DNA of 7,928 nucleotides from Acidobacteriota bacterium (GCA_024640445.1 JAHEEZ010000164.1:1-7928); one strand, 5' to 3'; shown: positions 1 through 6,417, numbered from the stretch's first letter. Translations and numbers: made by a program. The notes: generated by a model not told the origin, from the sequence alone.

Positions 1-606
1 ACCGAATGAAGAGACCAGCAAAAGACCGTTTCCGGTGATATGAAGTAAGAAAAGACCCTCACCGCCGAAGAAAGACTTCATTCCGCCGAACTTGGTATCC
101 ACGTTCAACGAAACGTCTCCAGCCATATACGAGCTTGACTGGACCAGGAACGCCTGGTTTCGCATCTCGATCCCGACAACGTCGCCGGGCGACCCCGGCG
201 CGAAAGTCACCTCGCCGGGAGCGCCTTTCGCGGTAAACGTTGACACGAACGCGGATTCTCCGCCTCCGAAACGCTTTAGCGCGCCCATCACGCCGCCTTT
301 CATCTCTGACTGAAGATCGATATTCCCCGACATCGAAACCATAGCGCCGGCTTCCGCACAGATCGACTGTTCCGCCTCGAGATTCACGACAGCAAGCGCA
401 AAAGCCCCTTTGTGCAGGATCTCCCAACGGTACCCGCGGCCTGTCCCGCGGTCGTCACTGTCGAAATGGAATGTCTCCCCGGAAGTTGCCGCCTTCCCCG
501 CGGCCGTGTCCGGAGGTGGTGGTGTGGAAGGATCGAACTGGAATCCGCAGCCCCCGCAGAATCGGGAGGACGGAACCAAAGGAGCTGTGCATTTAGGGCA
601 ATTCAT
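1..606 (-). CDS. AIM24/TIGR00266-family protein with N-terminal zinc ribbon (partial, C-terminus beyond window)
   Basis: The first 202 codons are visible and the frame is open to the window edge. Residues 1-22 form a small zinc ribbon: C3, C6, C17 and C20 in a CxxC-x10-CxxC layout. A Pro/Ala/Gly-rich linker follows (about 26-45). From about residue 59 the protein matches the AIM24/TIGR00266 beta-rich fold: WEILHKG, CAEAGAMVSMSG (83-94), MKGG...KRFGGGES (102-118), FTAKGAPGEVTFAPGSPGD (124-142), and a GEGLFLLHITGNG segment (183-194). The biochemical role of this family in bacteria is not settled; the yeast homologue is linked to mitochondrial membrane organisation. The ATG lies 8 nt after the stop of the LOG-type gene, so the two are very likely co-transcribed; no clear Shine-Dalgarno is visible. 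Codons for the remaining C-terminus lie left of the window. Family assignment is firm, function unknown. Confidence 0.87.
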   Translation of the reverse strand, partial: MNCPKCTAPLVPSSRFCGGCGFQFDPSTPPPPDTAAGKAATSGETFHFDSDDRGTGRGYRWEILHKGAFALAVVNLEAEQSICAEAGAMVSMSGNIDLQSEMKGGVMGALKRFGGGESAFVSTFTAKGAPGEVTFAPGSPGDVVGIEMRNQAFLVQSSSYMAGDVSLNVDTKFGGMKSFFGGEGLFLLHITGNGLLLVSSFG

Positions 607-614
607 TAACGCGG

Positions 615-1157
615 TTATGAGGTCCGGGAGCGGATTATTTGTACTGCTTCATCGGCTGTGGATGCAAAATCCAGAAGGCCCACTTCGGCGTCGCTTACTA
701 CCAACTGTTGTTGCCAGGCGTTCACAACCGGTTTCCAGCATTCTCCCAAAAGCACGAGTGGGACGCGATCGATCACGCCCGTCTGGAGTTTGTTCCAAAC
801 AAGAGATATCTCCGTTACGGTCCCCATTCCGCCCCTGATCGCGACAAAGCCGACCGACCTTGTTATCAGGTTCTGAAGCCGTTCATAGAAATGATTGGTG
901 GCCACCTTGTCGGTCAAGAACCTGTTCGGTTCGTGCTTGAACTGATTCATCACGATTCCCAGCACACGGCCGCCTTTCTCCCGCGCCCCGCGCGAGGCAG
1001 CTTCCATGACCCCGAGATAACCGCCGGTGCAGATCGTGTAGCCTGCCTCGGCCAGGCTTGCCCCAACTTCGCGCGCCTGCTGATATTCAACGGACTTTTC
1101 AGTGCATTTCGATCCGCCGAAAATCGTAACGATCTTATCCGATCCAGGTTTGTCCAC
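615..1157 (-). CDS. LOG-type Rossmann nucleotide-binding protein (putative phosphoribohydrolase)
   Basis: This 180-aa protein has the layout of the LOG/TIGR00730 (lysine-decarboxylase-like) family, whose members split nucleoside 5'-monophosphates into base and ribose 5-phosphate. Visible signs are the early strand with FGGSKC (13-18), the glycine-rich CTGGYLGVMEAASRGA (43-58), YERLQNLITRS (91-101) at the place of the family's ERK helix, and RGGMGTVTE (108-116) at the place of PGGxGTxxE. The Pro of that motif is Arg here, while the Gly-Gly-x-Gly-Thr and final Glu remain. I chose GTG at 1157 because GGAG lies 9 nt upstream and because a TTG at 1196 sits inside a perfect TATAAT box. Homologues also start just before the first beta strand. 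It follows the transporter by 70 nt and precedes the AIM24 gene by 8 nt. Substrate cannot be told from sequence; a plain nucleotide-binding role is also possible. Confidence 0.83.
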   Translation of the reverse strand: MDKPGSDKIVTIFGGSKCTEKSVEYQQAREVGASLAEAGYTICTGGYLGVMEAASRGAREKGGRVLGIVMNQFKHEPNRFLTDKVATNHFYERLQNLITRSVGFVAIRGGMGTVTEISLVWNKLQTGVIDRVPLVLLGECWKPVVNAWQQQLVVSDAEVGLLDFASTADEAVQIIRSRTS

Positions 1158-1166
1158 TATTTTGTA

Positions 1167-1170
1167 CTCC
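1167..1170 (-). promoter_or_regulatory. Shine-Dalgarno GGAG that fixes the GTG start of the LOG-type gene
   Basis: On the minus strand GGAG is followed by 9 nt and then GTG at 1157. It is the only clear ribosome binding site among the eight chosen starts in the window. It favours GTG over the TTG 13 codons upstream, which has no purine-rich stretch before it. Confidence 0.6.
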
Positions 1171-1195
1171 AAGAAGGTAAAGTCTGACAGGCTCA

Positions 1196-1223
1196 ATTAT
1201 ATTTCAGAAGTCCGCGAACTCAA
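1196..1223 (-). promoter_or_regulatory. Sigma70-like promoter for the LOG-AIM24 gene pair
   Basis: Read on the minus strand, TTGAGT (1223-1218, four of six bases of the -35 consensus) is followed by a 16-bp spacer and a perfect TATAAT (1201-1196). It starts only a few bases after the transporter stop codon (1230-1228). Transcription would begin near 1190-1189, giving about a 32-nt leader before GTG 1157 that contains the GGAG. It would let the last two genes be expressed apart from the three upstream. This comes from sequence match only. Confidence 0.58.
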
Positions 1224-1227
1224 GCCT

Positions 1228-2610
1228 TCATCGCTCTTCCGCGGCTTCTTCCGGCGTAAGGTTCCCTGCTTCGTGGATCGCACGGGCGGTATTCGTGATC
1301 ATCAAGAGGACGATCCCGACCACGAAAAAGAAGATCAGCCCCAGGATCGCATGCCTGTAAGAGCCCGTGCTTGCCACGACGACCGCAAAGACCAGGTTTC
1401 CAAGCCAAGAGGTACCTTTCTCGGAGATCTCGTACAGGCCGAAGAAGGAGGATTCGCGGTCCTTTGGGATCATCTGCGAGTAGAGCGATCGCGAAAGCGC
1501 TTGAGCGCTTCCGAGAACGAGACCGATGAACGCTCCCATTATCCAGGCCTGGAATTTCGAATCCAGGAACTGGTAAGCAAAGATGACGATCCCGCACCAG
1601 ATAGTGAGACTGACAATGATCGTCCGCTTCGCGCCGATCACTCTCGCGAGCCTTTCAAAGACAATCGATCCGATGAGCGCCGCGACTTGCGCGACGATGA
1701 ATATCCCCAAAAGAAATGCCTGATCGGTCTCGAGTCCCCTGGAGACAAAAAGCTCTTGCGACAGGAACACCGACGAGTTCAGGATGACGGTCTGGATCCC
1801 GTCATTGTAGAAGAGGTAAGCGATGAGAAACAGTGCGGTGTATTTCAGCCTGACCAGTTCTTTCAGCGTCACCCACAGTTCTGAAAATCCGATCGCGACC
1901 AGCCGCTTGCCTTCCGGGATCACCTTTGTGGCGTTTCGCGACTTTACGAGCGCAAAAGTCACGATTCCGAACAGCCCCCACCAGAGGGACGCGGAGAGCA
2001 TTGATATCCTGACGGCCGTGCCTTTGGTAATTCCAAGTGCATCCGCGTAACTGATGAGCATAAGGTTGGCGACAAGCATTATCACCCCGCCCAGATACCC
2101 GGAGGCGAATCCGTAACTTGATATCTTGTCCCTCTGGTCCTCGGTGGTCAGGTCCACAAGGAACGCGTTGTAGAAAACGTTTGCCGCCGCGAAGCTCATG
2201 TTGGCGATGATCATCAGCAGACAGCCCATGATGTAATGATCGCCGGAGATGAAAAAGAGAAAACTGCTTGCGGTCACTCCCAGGTAACAGAAGAATGCCA
2301 TCATCTTCTTTTTCAGGTGGGTATAGTCCGCGATCGAACCTAGAAGGGGAAGGAAAAAGATCTGGGACGCGACCGATAGCGCGAGAGCGTTCGGCACAAG
2401 GGATTCCGCGGTCACCGATCCGAGGAATCCGAGGCTGAAGACCGTTCCGTTCATCCCCACGTCTGCCTGCGCAAGCGCCGTCAGATACGGTCCAAGCAAG
2501 ACACTGATGACGGTAGTGTAAAAGGCGGAATTCGCCCAGTCGTACATCAGCCAACCGAAGATCTCTCGACGGTCATTCTTCTTAGGCGCGGAGGCTGTGT
2601 TTTCGTTCAT
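1228..2610 (-). CDS. UMF1/Atg22-type major facilitator transporter
   Basis: A 460-aa inner-membrane protein with about 12 hydrophobic segments. Four stretches are typical of the UMF1 group (bacterial relatives of the yeast vacuolar amino-acid effluxer Atg22): GWLMYDWANSAFYTTV (19-34); an MFS motif-A-like GSIADYTHLKKK (91-102); NAFLVDLTTEDQRDKISSYG (148-167) followed by FASGYLGG; and YLFYNDGIQTV (265-275). Near the C-terminus, 367-404 reads GSAQALSRSLYSQMIP...FFGLYEISEKGTSWLG, also a group hallmark. Substrates of bacterial members are mostly unknown; small-molecule export is inferred from Atg22. The ATG overlaps the stop of the upstream metalloenzyme as ATGA (2610-2607) without a Shine-Dalgarno, so translational coupling is likely. 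The coupling suggests that transporter and enzyme act on related compounds, but this is inference. The length is normal and no damage is visible. Confidence 0.93.
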   Translation of the reverse strand: MNENTASAPKKNDRREIFGWLMYDWANSAFYTTVISVLLGPYLTALAQADVGMNGTVFSLGFLGSVTAESLVPNALALSVASQIFFLPLLGSIADYTHLKKKMMAFFCYLGVTASSFLFFISGDHYIMGCLLMIIANMSFAAANVFYNAFLVDLTTEDQRDKISSYGFASGYLGGVIMLVANLMLISYADALGITKGTAVRISMLSASLWWGLFGIVTFALVKSRNATKVIPEGKRLVAIGFSELWVTLKELVRLKYTALFLIAYLFYNDGIQTVILNSSVFLSQELFVSRGLETDQAFLLGIFIVAQVAALIGSIVFERLARVIGAKRTIIVSLTIWCGIVIFAYQFLDSKFQAWIMGAFIGLVLGSAQALSRSLYSQMIPKDRESSFFGLYEISEKGTSWLGNLVFAVVVASTGSYRHAILGLIFFFVVGIVLLMITNTARAIHEAGNLTPEEAAEER

Positions 2611-3488
2611 TCGTTCAAGAGATCGAAGATAAGCGGCGAAATGTCAGTCAGGTCCCGGACCCGCTTTGAGGATTCGGCCGCGCGTCTGCCCCAGATCACG
2701 GTCGGCACGCGGTTGAGAGTATGGTTGCGGACGGACAGATTCTCTATGTTTCCGTGGTCGCTTGTCAATATGACGGTCGTGCGCTCGAGATCGGCATTTT
2801 CAACCGTCCTGCGCAGGAACTCGGCTAACTCCGGAATGTGGCGAACAGCCCTTTCCATATCGCGATCGTGCCCTATCTTGTCCGTGATGAAATGCTCGTA
2901 AAGCACGAAGCGGTGGCTTTCCGTAAGCCGGGCAAGGATCTCGGCGGCGTCCCCCGAGGTAAACTCCGGGACATCAAACCCCTTTTCGATAAGAGAGCGG
3001 TTCGTAAAGTCATGATAGATCGAACGGCGTCCGAGAAGATCCGGTATCTTATTGAAGCCGATTCCCGCGGATTCTACGGCGACAGTGGTCGCCGATTTCC
3101 ATCTGGGAACCGATTCGAAGTACTGCGGGGTATAGGTGTTCGCGAATAGTCCCGGGCCAAGGTCCGCTTCTCTCAACTGCTTGAAGATCGAGGCTTTTCT
3201 CAAAAGAACCCGCAATGCCTCATTCGGAAAGCCCTGCTTGTGCCTTCCGAGATGCTTCGGGGCATTCATGCCTGTCAGGATAGTGGTCTGGCCTGAAGCG
3301 CTCTGGGGCCGCCCTTCGACGCCCAATGTGGCATCGGTCGGGACCATTACACCTCCCTGCCCGGGATCCCCTTCCTCGCCTTCGAAGTAAGCGAGCGGCT
3401 CCGCGCCTTTTGAAAGATGAAGAGGATTACCAGGGTCCCTCTTACCGATCCCGAGTCCATCGACAAAAAACAGGATTACTGAGTTCAT
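2607..3488 (-). CDS. Metalloenzyme of the alkaline phosphatase / cofactor-independent phosphoglycerate mutase superfamily
   Basis: A 293-aa protein that keeps every metal ligand position of iPGM-type enzymes: D10 (FFVDGLGIG), S63 as likely nucleophile (PQSASGQTTILTG), D203 and H207 (TDKIGHD), D244 and H245 (SDHGNIE), and H256 (RNHTLNRVP). These should bind two divalent metals and support phosphotransfer or hydrolysis through phosphoserine. It is far shorter than iPGM (about 510 aa) or phosphopentomutase (about 390 aa), so it is neither; the true substrate is unknown. No signal peptide is seen, so it is probably cytoplasmic. I chose ATG 3488 because the core strand MNSVILFFVDG begins there; the frame stays open to 3569 but would overlap the upstream gene and add an unconserved stretch. 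A 52-nt gap separates it from the HemD-like gene; it holds two GATCCAA copies 9 bp apart (3504, 3513) and no clear Shine-Dalgarno. It overlaps the transporter by 4 bp. Confidence 0.88.
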   Translation of the reverse strand: MNSVILFFVDGLGIGKRDPGNPLHLSKGAEPLAYFEGEEGDPGQGGVMVPTDATLGVEGRPQSASGQTTILTGMNAPKHLGRHKQGFPNEALRVLLRKASIFKQLREADLGPGLFANTYTPQYFESVPRWKSATTVAVESAGIGFNKIPDLLGRRSIYHDFTNRSLIEKGFDVPEFTSGDAAEILARLTESHRFVLYEHFITDKIGHDRDMERAVRHIPELAEFLRRTVENADLERTTVILTSDHGNIENLSVRNHTLNRVPTVIWGRRAAESSKRVRDLTDISPLIFDLLNE

Positions 3489-3540
3489 TGCAAAAAGATG
3501 ATCGATCCAAGAGATCCAAAAAGTTACTTTAGTCCGTACT

Positions 3541-4263
3541 TCAATCGGAATGCTTTCCGATCCGCGCAACTACGGACCGTTCCCTCAACGCTCCCCACGC
3601 CTGGGAGTCTTCAGCTATTACTTCCGATCCTTCTAGTGTTTCATGCAGATTGGCGGGATAAATAAGTTCGGCGAGATCGTAGACATCGGCCGCGGCAACA
3701 AAAACGAAGCGGTCGAACGCCCCTCCTTTGACAAGTGCGAGCGATCTGGAATCGGCAGTGGAAAGCTGCATCGGGTCCCATATTCGTTCCTCAACCACAC
3801 GCGCCCCGGCTGCGGTCAGCTCCGCCGCCGGCAAAAAATGGCCTGATCCCGAAAACAGAAGCAGGAATCTCATTTCACCAAGTGTCTCGATCCCTCCGCA
3901 GTATTTGGCAATGGACTCCAAAACACCCTTTGAAGAAACGTCCAGGGGAATAAGATCGGTGTGTATTTCGGAAAACCGAAGTCGATCTGCGACGGCCTCT
4001 CCGGCGGAACATACGAAGACCGAATCAAAACCTGAAAGATCGGCCTCGGATTCCTCGAGCCGGGAAACGAATCCGTCCGCTGCCCTGATGTCGCCAAAGA
4101 GGATCCACTCGAAAGAGCCTATATCCGCAGAAACATTGCCGCCCGATCTCGTTTCACCGACTGGTTCAGGAAGCGTCAGCACCTGATCGCCTCGGTCTTT
4201 CAGGGCTGAAACTACGGACCTGTTAGAGGCCTTCGAGATTAACGCTGTAACACGTTCCTGCAT
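3541..4263 (-). CDS. Divergent uroporphyrinogen-III synthase (HemD)-like protein
   Basis: This 240-aa protein has the two-lobe pattern of HemD, which closes hydroxymethylbilane to uroporphyrinogen III in tetrapyrrole synthesis. The matches are to fold, not to sharp motifs: an N-terminal strand-helix-strand ALISKASNRSVVSALKDRG (7-25) then VLTLPEP; FEWILFGDIRAADGFVSRLE (51-70) at the place of the usual WxxFTSxxAV helix; FVCSAGEAVADRLR (83-96); MRFLLLFSGSG then a helix ending AAGARVVEERI (151-161); and FDRFVFVAAADVYDLAEL (183-200). The Thr-Ser residues common in both lobes are absent, and the C-terminus stops about 20 residues early for the family. No other haem gene is nearby. ATG 4263 is chosen since the fold starts right there; only a weak GAG lies 6 nt upstream. 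A degenerate or repurposed HemD is as possible as a working one. Confidence 0.65.
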   Translation of the reverse strand: MQERVTALISKASNRSVVSALKDRGDQVLTLPEPVGETRSGGNVSADIGSFEWILFGDIRAADGFVSRLEESEADLSGFDSVFVCSAGEAVADRLRFSEIHTDLIPLDVSSKGVLESIAKYCGGIETLGEMRFLLLFSGSGHFLPAAELTAAGARVVEERIWDPMQLSTADSRSLALVKGGAFDRFVFVAAADVYDLAELIYPANLHETLEGSEVIAEDSQAWGALRERSVVARIGKHSD

Positions 4264-4317
4264 AAGCAGCTCAGCGCCGGTGCGCTCAGAAGATCGCAAA
4301 AAACCGCTTGTTTGCAA

Positions 4318-4346
4318 TTGACCGGTAAAATCAGTAAGTTTGTATT
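4318..4346 (+). promoter_or_regulatory. Candidate promoter for the nucleotidyltransferase-kinase-asnS operon
   Basis: TTGACC (4318-4323, four of six -35 bases) is followed by an ideal 17-bp spacer and TGTATT (4341-4346, four of six -10 bases). It would give a leader of about 50 nt that contains the inverted repeat at 4362-4383. It lies within the 141-bp divergent region. The -10 box is only fair, so this is a candidate. Confidence 0.35.
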
Positions 4347-4361
4347 TTGGACCTGCGAGAT

Positions 4362-4383
4362 CGGCCTCCCTCCGGGAAGGCCG
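4362..4383. promoter_or_regulatory. GC-rich inverted repeat in the divergent control region
   Basis: CGGCCT (4362-4367) pairs with AGGCCG (4378-4383). Inside it CCC (4368-4370) pairs with GGG (4374-4376), leaving a TCC loop and one bulged A at 4377. It lies between the two divergent starts, next to the AT-rich segment 4384-4397. It could be an operator bound by a dimeric regulator, or an RNA hairpin in the leader of either operon. The sequence alone does not decide. Confidence 0.4.
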
Positions 4384-4391
4384 AAAATATT

Positions 4392-4397
4392 TATACT
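4392..4397 (+). promoter_or_regulatory. TATACT -10 box that would give a leaderless nucleotidyltransferase mRNA
   Basis: TATACT (five of six -10 bases) ends 7 nt before the A of ATG 4405, so transcription would begin at or one base before the start codon. No -35 box is seen at the proper distance. No Shine-Dalgarno precedes this ATG, which fits a leaderless message. On the other strand the overlapping bases 4395-4390 read TATAAA and might serve the HemD-like gene. Confidence 0.35.
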
Positions 4398-4404
4398 TCA
4401 GATA

Positions 4405-5388
4405 ATGAAAGCAATCATCCTGGCCGCCGGCTACGGCACGCGGCTGTTCCCCCTTACAATCGACCGCACCAAACCCGCGATCCCTCTGCTCGGTAAGCCG
4501 CTTGTTGGATACGTTGCCGAGTATCTCGCGACCTTCGGGATCAAAGACGTTGTTGTAAATCTTCATCATCAGCCGGAGTCTGTCAAGCGTGCTCTGGGCG
4601 ACGGAAGCAGGTTTGGTGTCCGCATTCATTACACGACTGAGCTTCCCCGGATCCTGGGAACGTCGGGCGCGCTCGACAACGCACGTGAGCATCTGGAAGA
4701 TGACACGTTTCTGATCATCAACGGTAAGATCGTGACCGATATCGATATCGAAGCCGCGCTGACGCAACATCGCGAATCGGGCGCTATCGCGACTATGATC
4801 CTAAAGGAAAACGCGGCGAGGGAACGGTTTTCCGAAGTGTACGAAGAAGGCGGACGGGTGACGGGATTCGGCGACTTTCCTGATCCGAACTTAACTGAAG
4901 GGCCCGCACCGATGATGTTCACCGGGATCCATATCCTCGAACCAAGGGCTTTCGATTACATCCCGCGCGGGGTCTATTCAGACATCGTGCCGACTTTTTA
5001 CAACCCGGCAATCGCGAAAGGTGAACACATCGGCGCACACATCACCAACGCCCGCTGGTTCGAGCTTTCCACGATACCCCGTTACCTCGAGATAAGCCTG
5101 AAACTGCTGAATGGGGCAAAACATAGGACATTTGTCGGCAGAAATCCGAATATCTCCGAATCCGCACTTATCGACGATTCCGTGATCTGGGACAATGTGT
5201 CGATCGGTGAAGGGGCTCGGGTAGAAAGATCGATCATTGGCGACGATGTCGTCATCGGCCCCGGCGAGACCATTTCCGATTCGGCTGTGGTTCGCAGCGA
5301 GATCCTTGGACATTCAAGTGAAGTTCCGGAGAAAGCGCTTAGAGGCAAGATCGTCGGTGAGAATTACGTGGTTCCCCTGATCCAATGA
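4405..5388 (+). CDS. Sugar-1-phosphate nucleotidyltransferase (NDP-sugar synthase type) with left-handed beta-helix tail and altered metal site
   Basis: This 327-aa protein belongs to the NTP_transferase family, which joins a sugar 1-phosphate to a nucleotide and releases pyrophosphate. The signature LAAGYGTRLFPLT (6-18) with RTKPAIPLLGKPL (21-33) is intact, including Lys23. HHQPE (54-58) and LGTSGALDNA (84-93) are also family-like. Residues 249-300 carry hexapeptide repeats (ISESALIDDSVIWD..., IGEGARVERSIIGDDVVIGPG) of a left-handed beta-helix, as in mannose-1-phosphate guanylyltransferases and GlmU-like enzymes. Two positions are odd: the metal-binding Asp of NGD is Lys (NGK, 106-108), and the usual WxDxGT is WFELST (218-223). 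Nucleotide and sugar cannot be told. I chose ATG 4405 because the nucleotide-binding strand starts there; the frame is open from 4312 but without family likeness. It shares an ATGA overlap with the kinase, which suggests consecutive steps in NDP-sugar making. Confidence 0.88.
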   Translation: MKAIILAAGYGTRLFPLTIDRTKPAIPLLGKPLVGYVAEYLATFGIKDVVVNLHHQPESVKRALGDGSRFGVRIHYTTELPRILGTSGALDNAREHLEDDTFLIINGKIVTDIDIEAALTQHRESGAIATMILKENAARERFSEVYEEGGRVTGFGDFPDPNLTEGPAPMMFTGIHILEPRAFDYIPRGVYSDIVPTFYNPAIAKGEHIGAHITNARWFELSTIPRYLEISLKLLNGAKHRTFVGRNPNISESALIDDSVIWDNVSIGEGARVERSIIGDDVVIGPGETISDSAVVRSEILGHSSEVPEKALRGKIVGENYVVPLIQ

Positions 5389-6413
5389 GTGAAAAGGCAG
5401 TTGAAGAGAATATGACTTCTGACGCTGAGAAGCGTCTGAGATCTTTCCTCGAATCGAAAGGGGAAGATCCGCGAGCGCAACCGCTGACTCCCGATGCATC
5501 TGCGCGCGAATACTTCCGCGTCCCCTGGAAAGGTGAATCTCGGATCGCTTGCGTTTATCCCGAGCCCTTTGGCGGGGACCTTCCTTTTCTCGATACTTCG
5601 GCTCTCTTTGCGGAAGCCGGCCTGCCGGTCGCCGCGATCATTGACACCGGAGGCGATGAGGGCGTTGTCATCCAGGAAGACCTTGGCAACACTTCCCTTT
5701 CCCATCTTCTGCAGGCTGCTGATGAATCGCAATGCGAACAGATGATCGGGCAGGCGATCACCCTGATAGCGCGGATCCAGGCGGCGACGAACATCGCGTT
5801 CGAAAGAGGTTCGATAGCTTCGAAGCTGAGGTTCGACGCGGAGAAGCTTGGTTGGGAGCTTGATTTCTTTCTCGAGCATTTCTTCAGAAGCCTTCGAAAC
5901 GAACCGCTTCCGAAATCACTTGAAAATGACGTCCGGGGCGAATTTACAGACCTCGCGGAAGAGCTGGAAGGGTTTTCGGGGGTTTTGACGCACAGGGACT
6001 TTCACGCGGCAAACCTGCTTGTTGGTGATGACGGCACGCTCCGGATCATCGATCATCAGGATGCGCGTGTCGGCTCTGCGGCATACGACCTTGTCTCGCT
6101 GCTTCTCGACAGGGTGACGGAAGCACCGAATGAAGGCTGGCTGGCGGAAAAGAGGTCGTTCTTGCTTGAGGAAAGAGTGAAAGCTGGACTGGAAGTGATC
6201 GATCAGGAAGACTTTGCGTACGAATTCGATCTTGTCGCGGTCCAAAGATGCCTGAAAGCTATAGGCACATTTTCAAACCAGGCCGGAAATTTCGGCAAGA
6301 TCCATTACACGGCTTACATTGACCCGATGTTCGGAATAGTCTCCGGAATATGCGGGAAGCGAAATAGATTTCCGGCGGTCCGTGAGATGATCCTTAGGTA
6401 TACCGGCAAATAA
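5385..6413 (+). CDS. AmgK-type sugar kinase (aminoglycoside phosphotransferase family)
   Basis: A 342-aa cytoplasmic kinase of the APH fold, closest by pattern to AmgK, the anomeric kinase that makes MurNAc/GlcNAc 1-phosphate in peptidoglycan recycling. Motifs in order: TPDASAREYFRV (35-46, AmgK-like GDAS-R-YFR); VIQEDLGNTSL (95-105); the catalytic HRDFHAANLLV (203-213) with H203, D205 and N210; the metal-binding IIDHQDARVGSAAYDLVSLL (221-240) with D223, where AmgK usually has IDFQDA; and QRCLKAIGTFSNQAG (287-301). It starts within the ATGA of the transferase stop, so coupling is likely; a second ATG at 5412 preceded by GAAGAG is an alternative start. Next to a nucleotidyltransferase it fits the AmgK-MurU pair, but MurU normally lacks a beta-helix tail. 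The substrate may therefore be another sugar. asnS begins 4 nt after its stop. Confidence 0.87.
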   Translation: MSEKAVEENMTSDAEKRLRSFLESKGEDPRAQPLTPDASAREYFRVPWKGESRIACVYPEPFGGDLPFLDTSALFAEAGLPVAAIIDTGGDEGVVIQEDLGNTSLSHLLQAADESQCEQMIGQAITLIARIQAATNIAFERGSIASKLRFDAEKLGWELDFFLEHFFRSLRNEPLPKSLENDVRGEFTDLAEELEGFSGVLTHRDFHAANLLVGDDGTLRIIDHQDARVGSAAYDLVSLLLDRVTEAPNEGWLAEKRSFLLEERVKAGLEVIDQEDFAYEFDLVAVQRCLKAIGTFSNQAGNFGKIHYTAYIDPMFGIVSGICGKRNRFPAVREMILRYTGK

Positions 6414-6417
6414 ATAT

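Noticed and set aside
410..1187. Plus-strand open frames opposite the LOG and AIM24 genes
   Set aside because: No domain likeness; the minus-strand genes explain the region.
1158..1196. TTG start at 1196 for the LOG-type gene
   Set aside because: It overlaps a perfect TATAAT box, lacks a Shine-Dalgarno and adds residues not expected for the family.
1495..1510. Inverted repeat AAGCGC-TTGA-GCGCTT
   Set aside because: It lies in the conserved ALSRSL coding stretch of the transporter, so chance from codons explains it.
1102..1884. 260-codon plus-strand open frame
   Set aside because: It is antisense to the transporter, very rich in Asp/Arg/Glu as antisense frames of hydrophobic genes are, and shows no domain.
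3504..3519. Two GATCCAA direct copies 9 bp apart upstream of the metalloenzyme as an operator
   Set aside because: Too short, and GATC-containing words are very common in this window.
3489..3569. Upstream start at 3569 for the metalloenzyme
   Set aside because: It would overlap the HemD-like gene and add 27 residues before the core strand; ATG 3488 fits the family.
4264..4770. In-phase open frame that would extend the HemD-like protein by 169 residues
   Set aside because: It runs antisense through the N-terminal coding part of the nucleotidyltransferase, has no family likeness, and the HemD fold begins right at ATG 4263.
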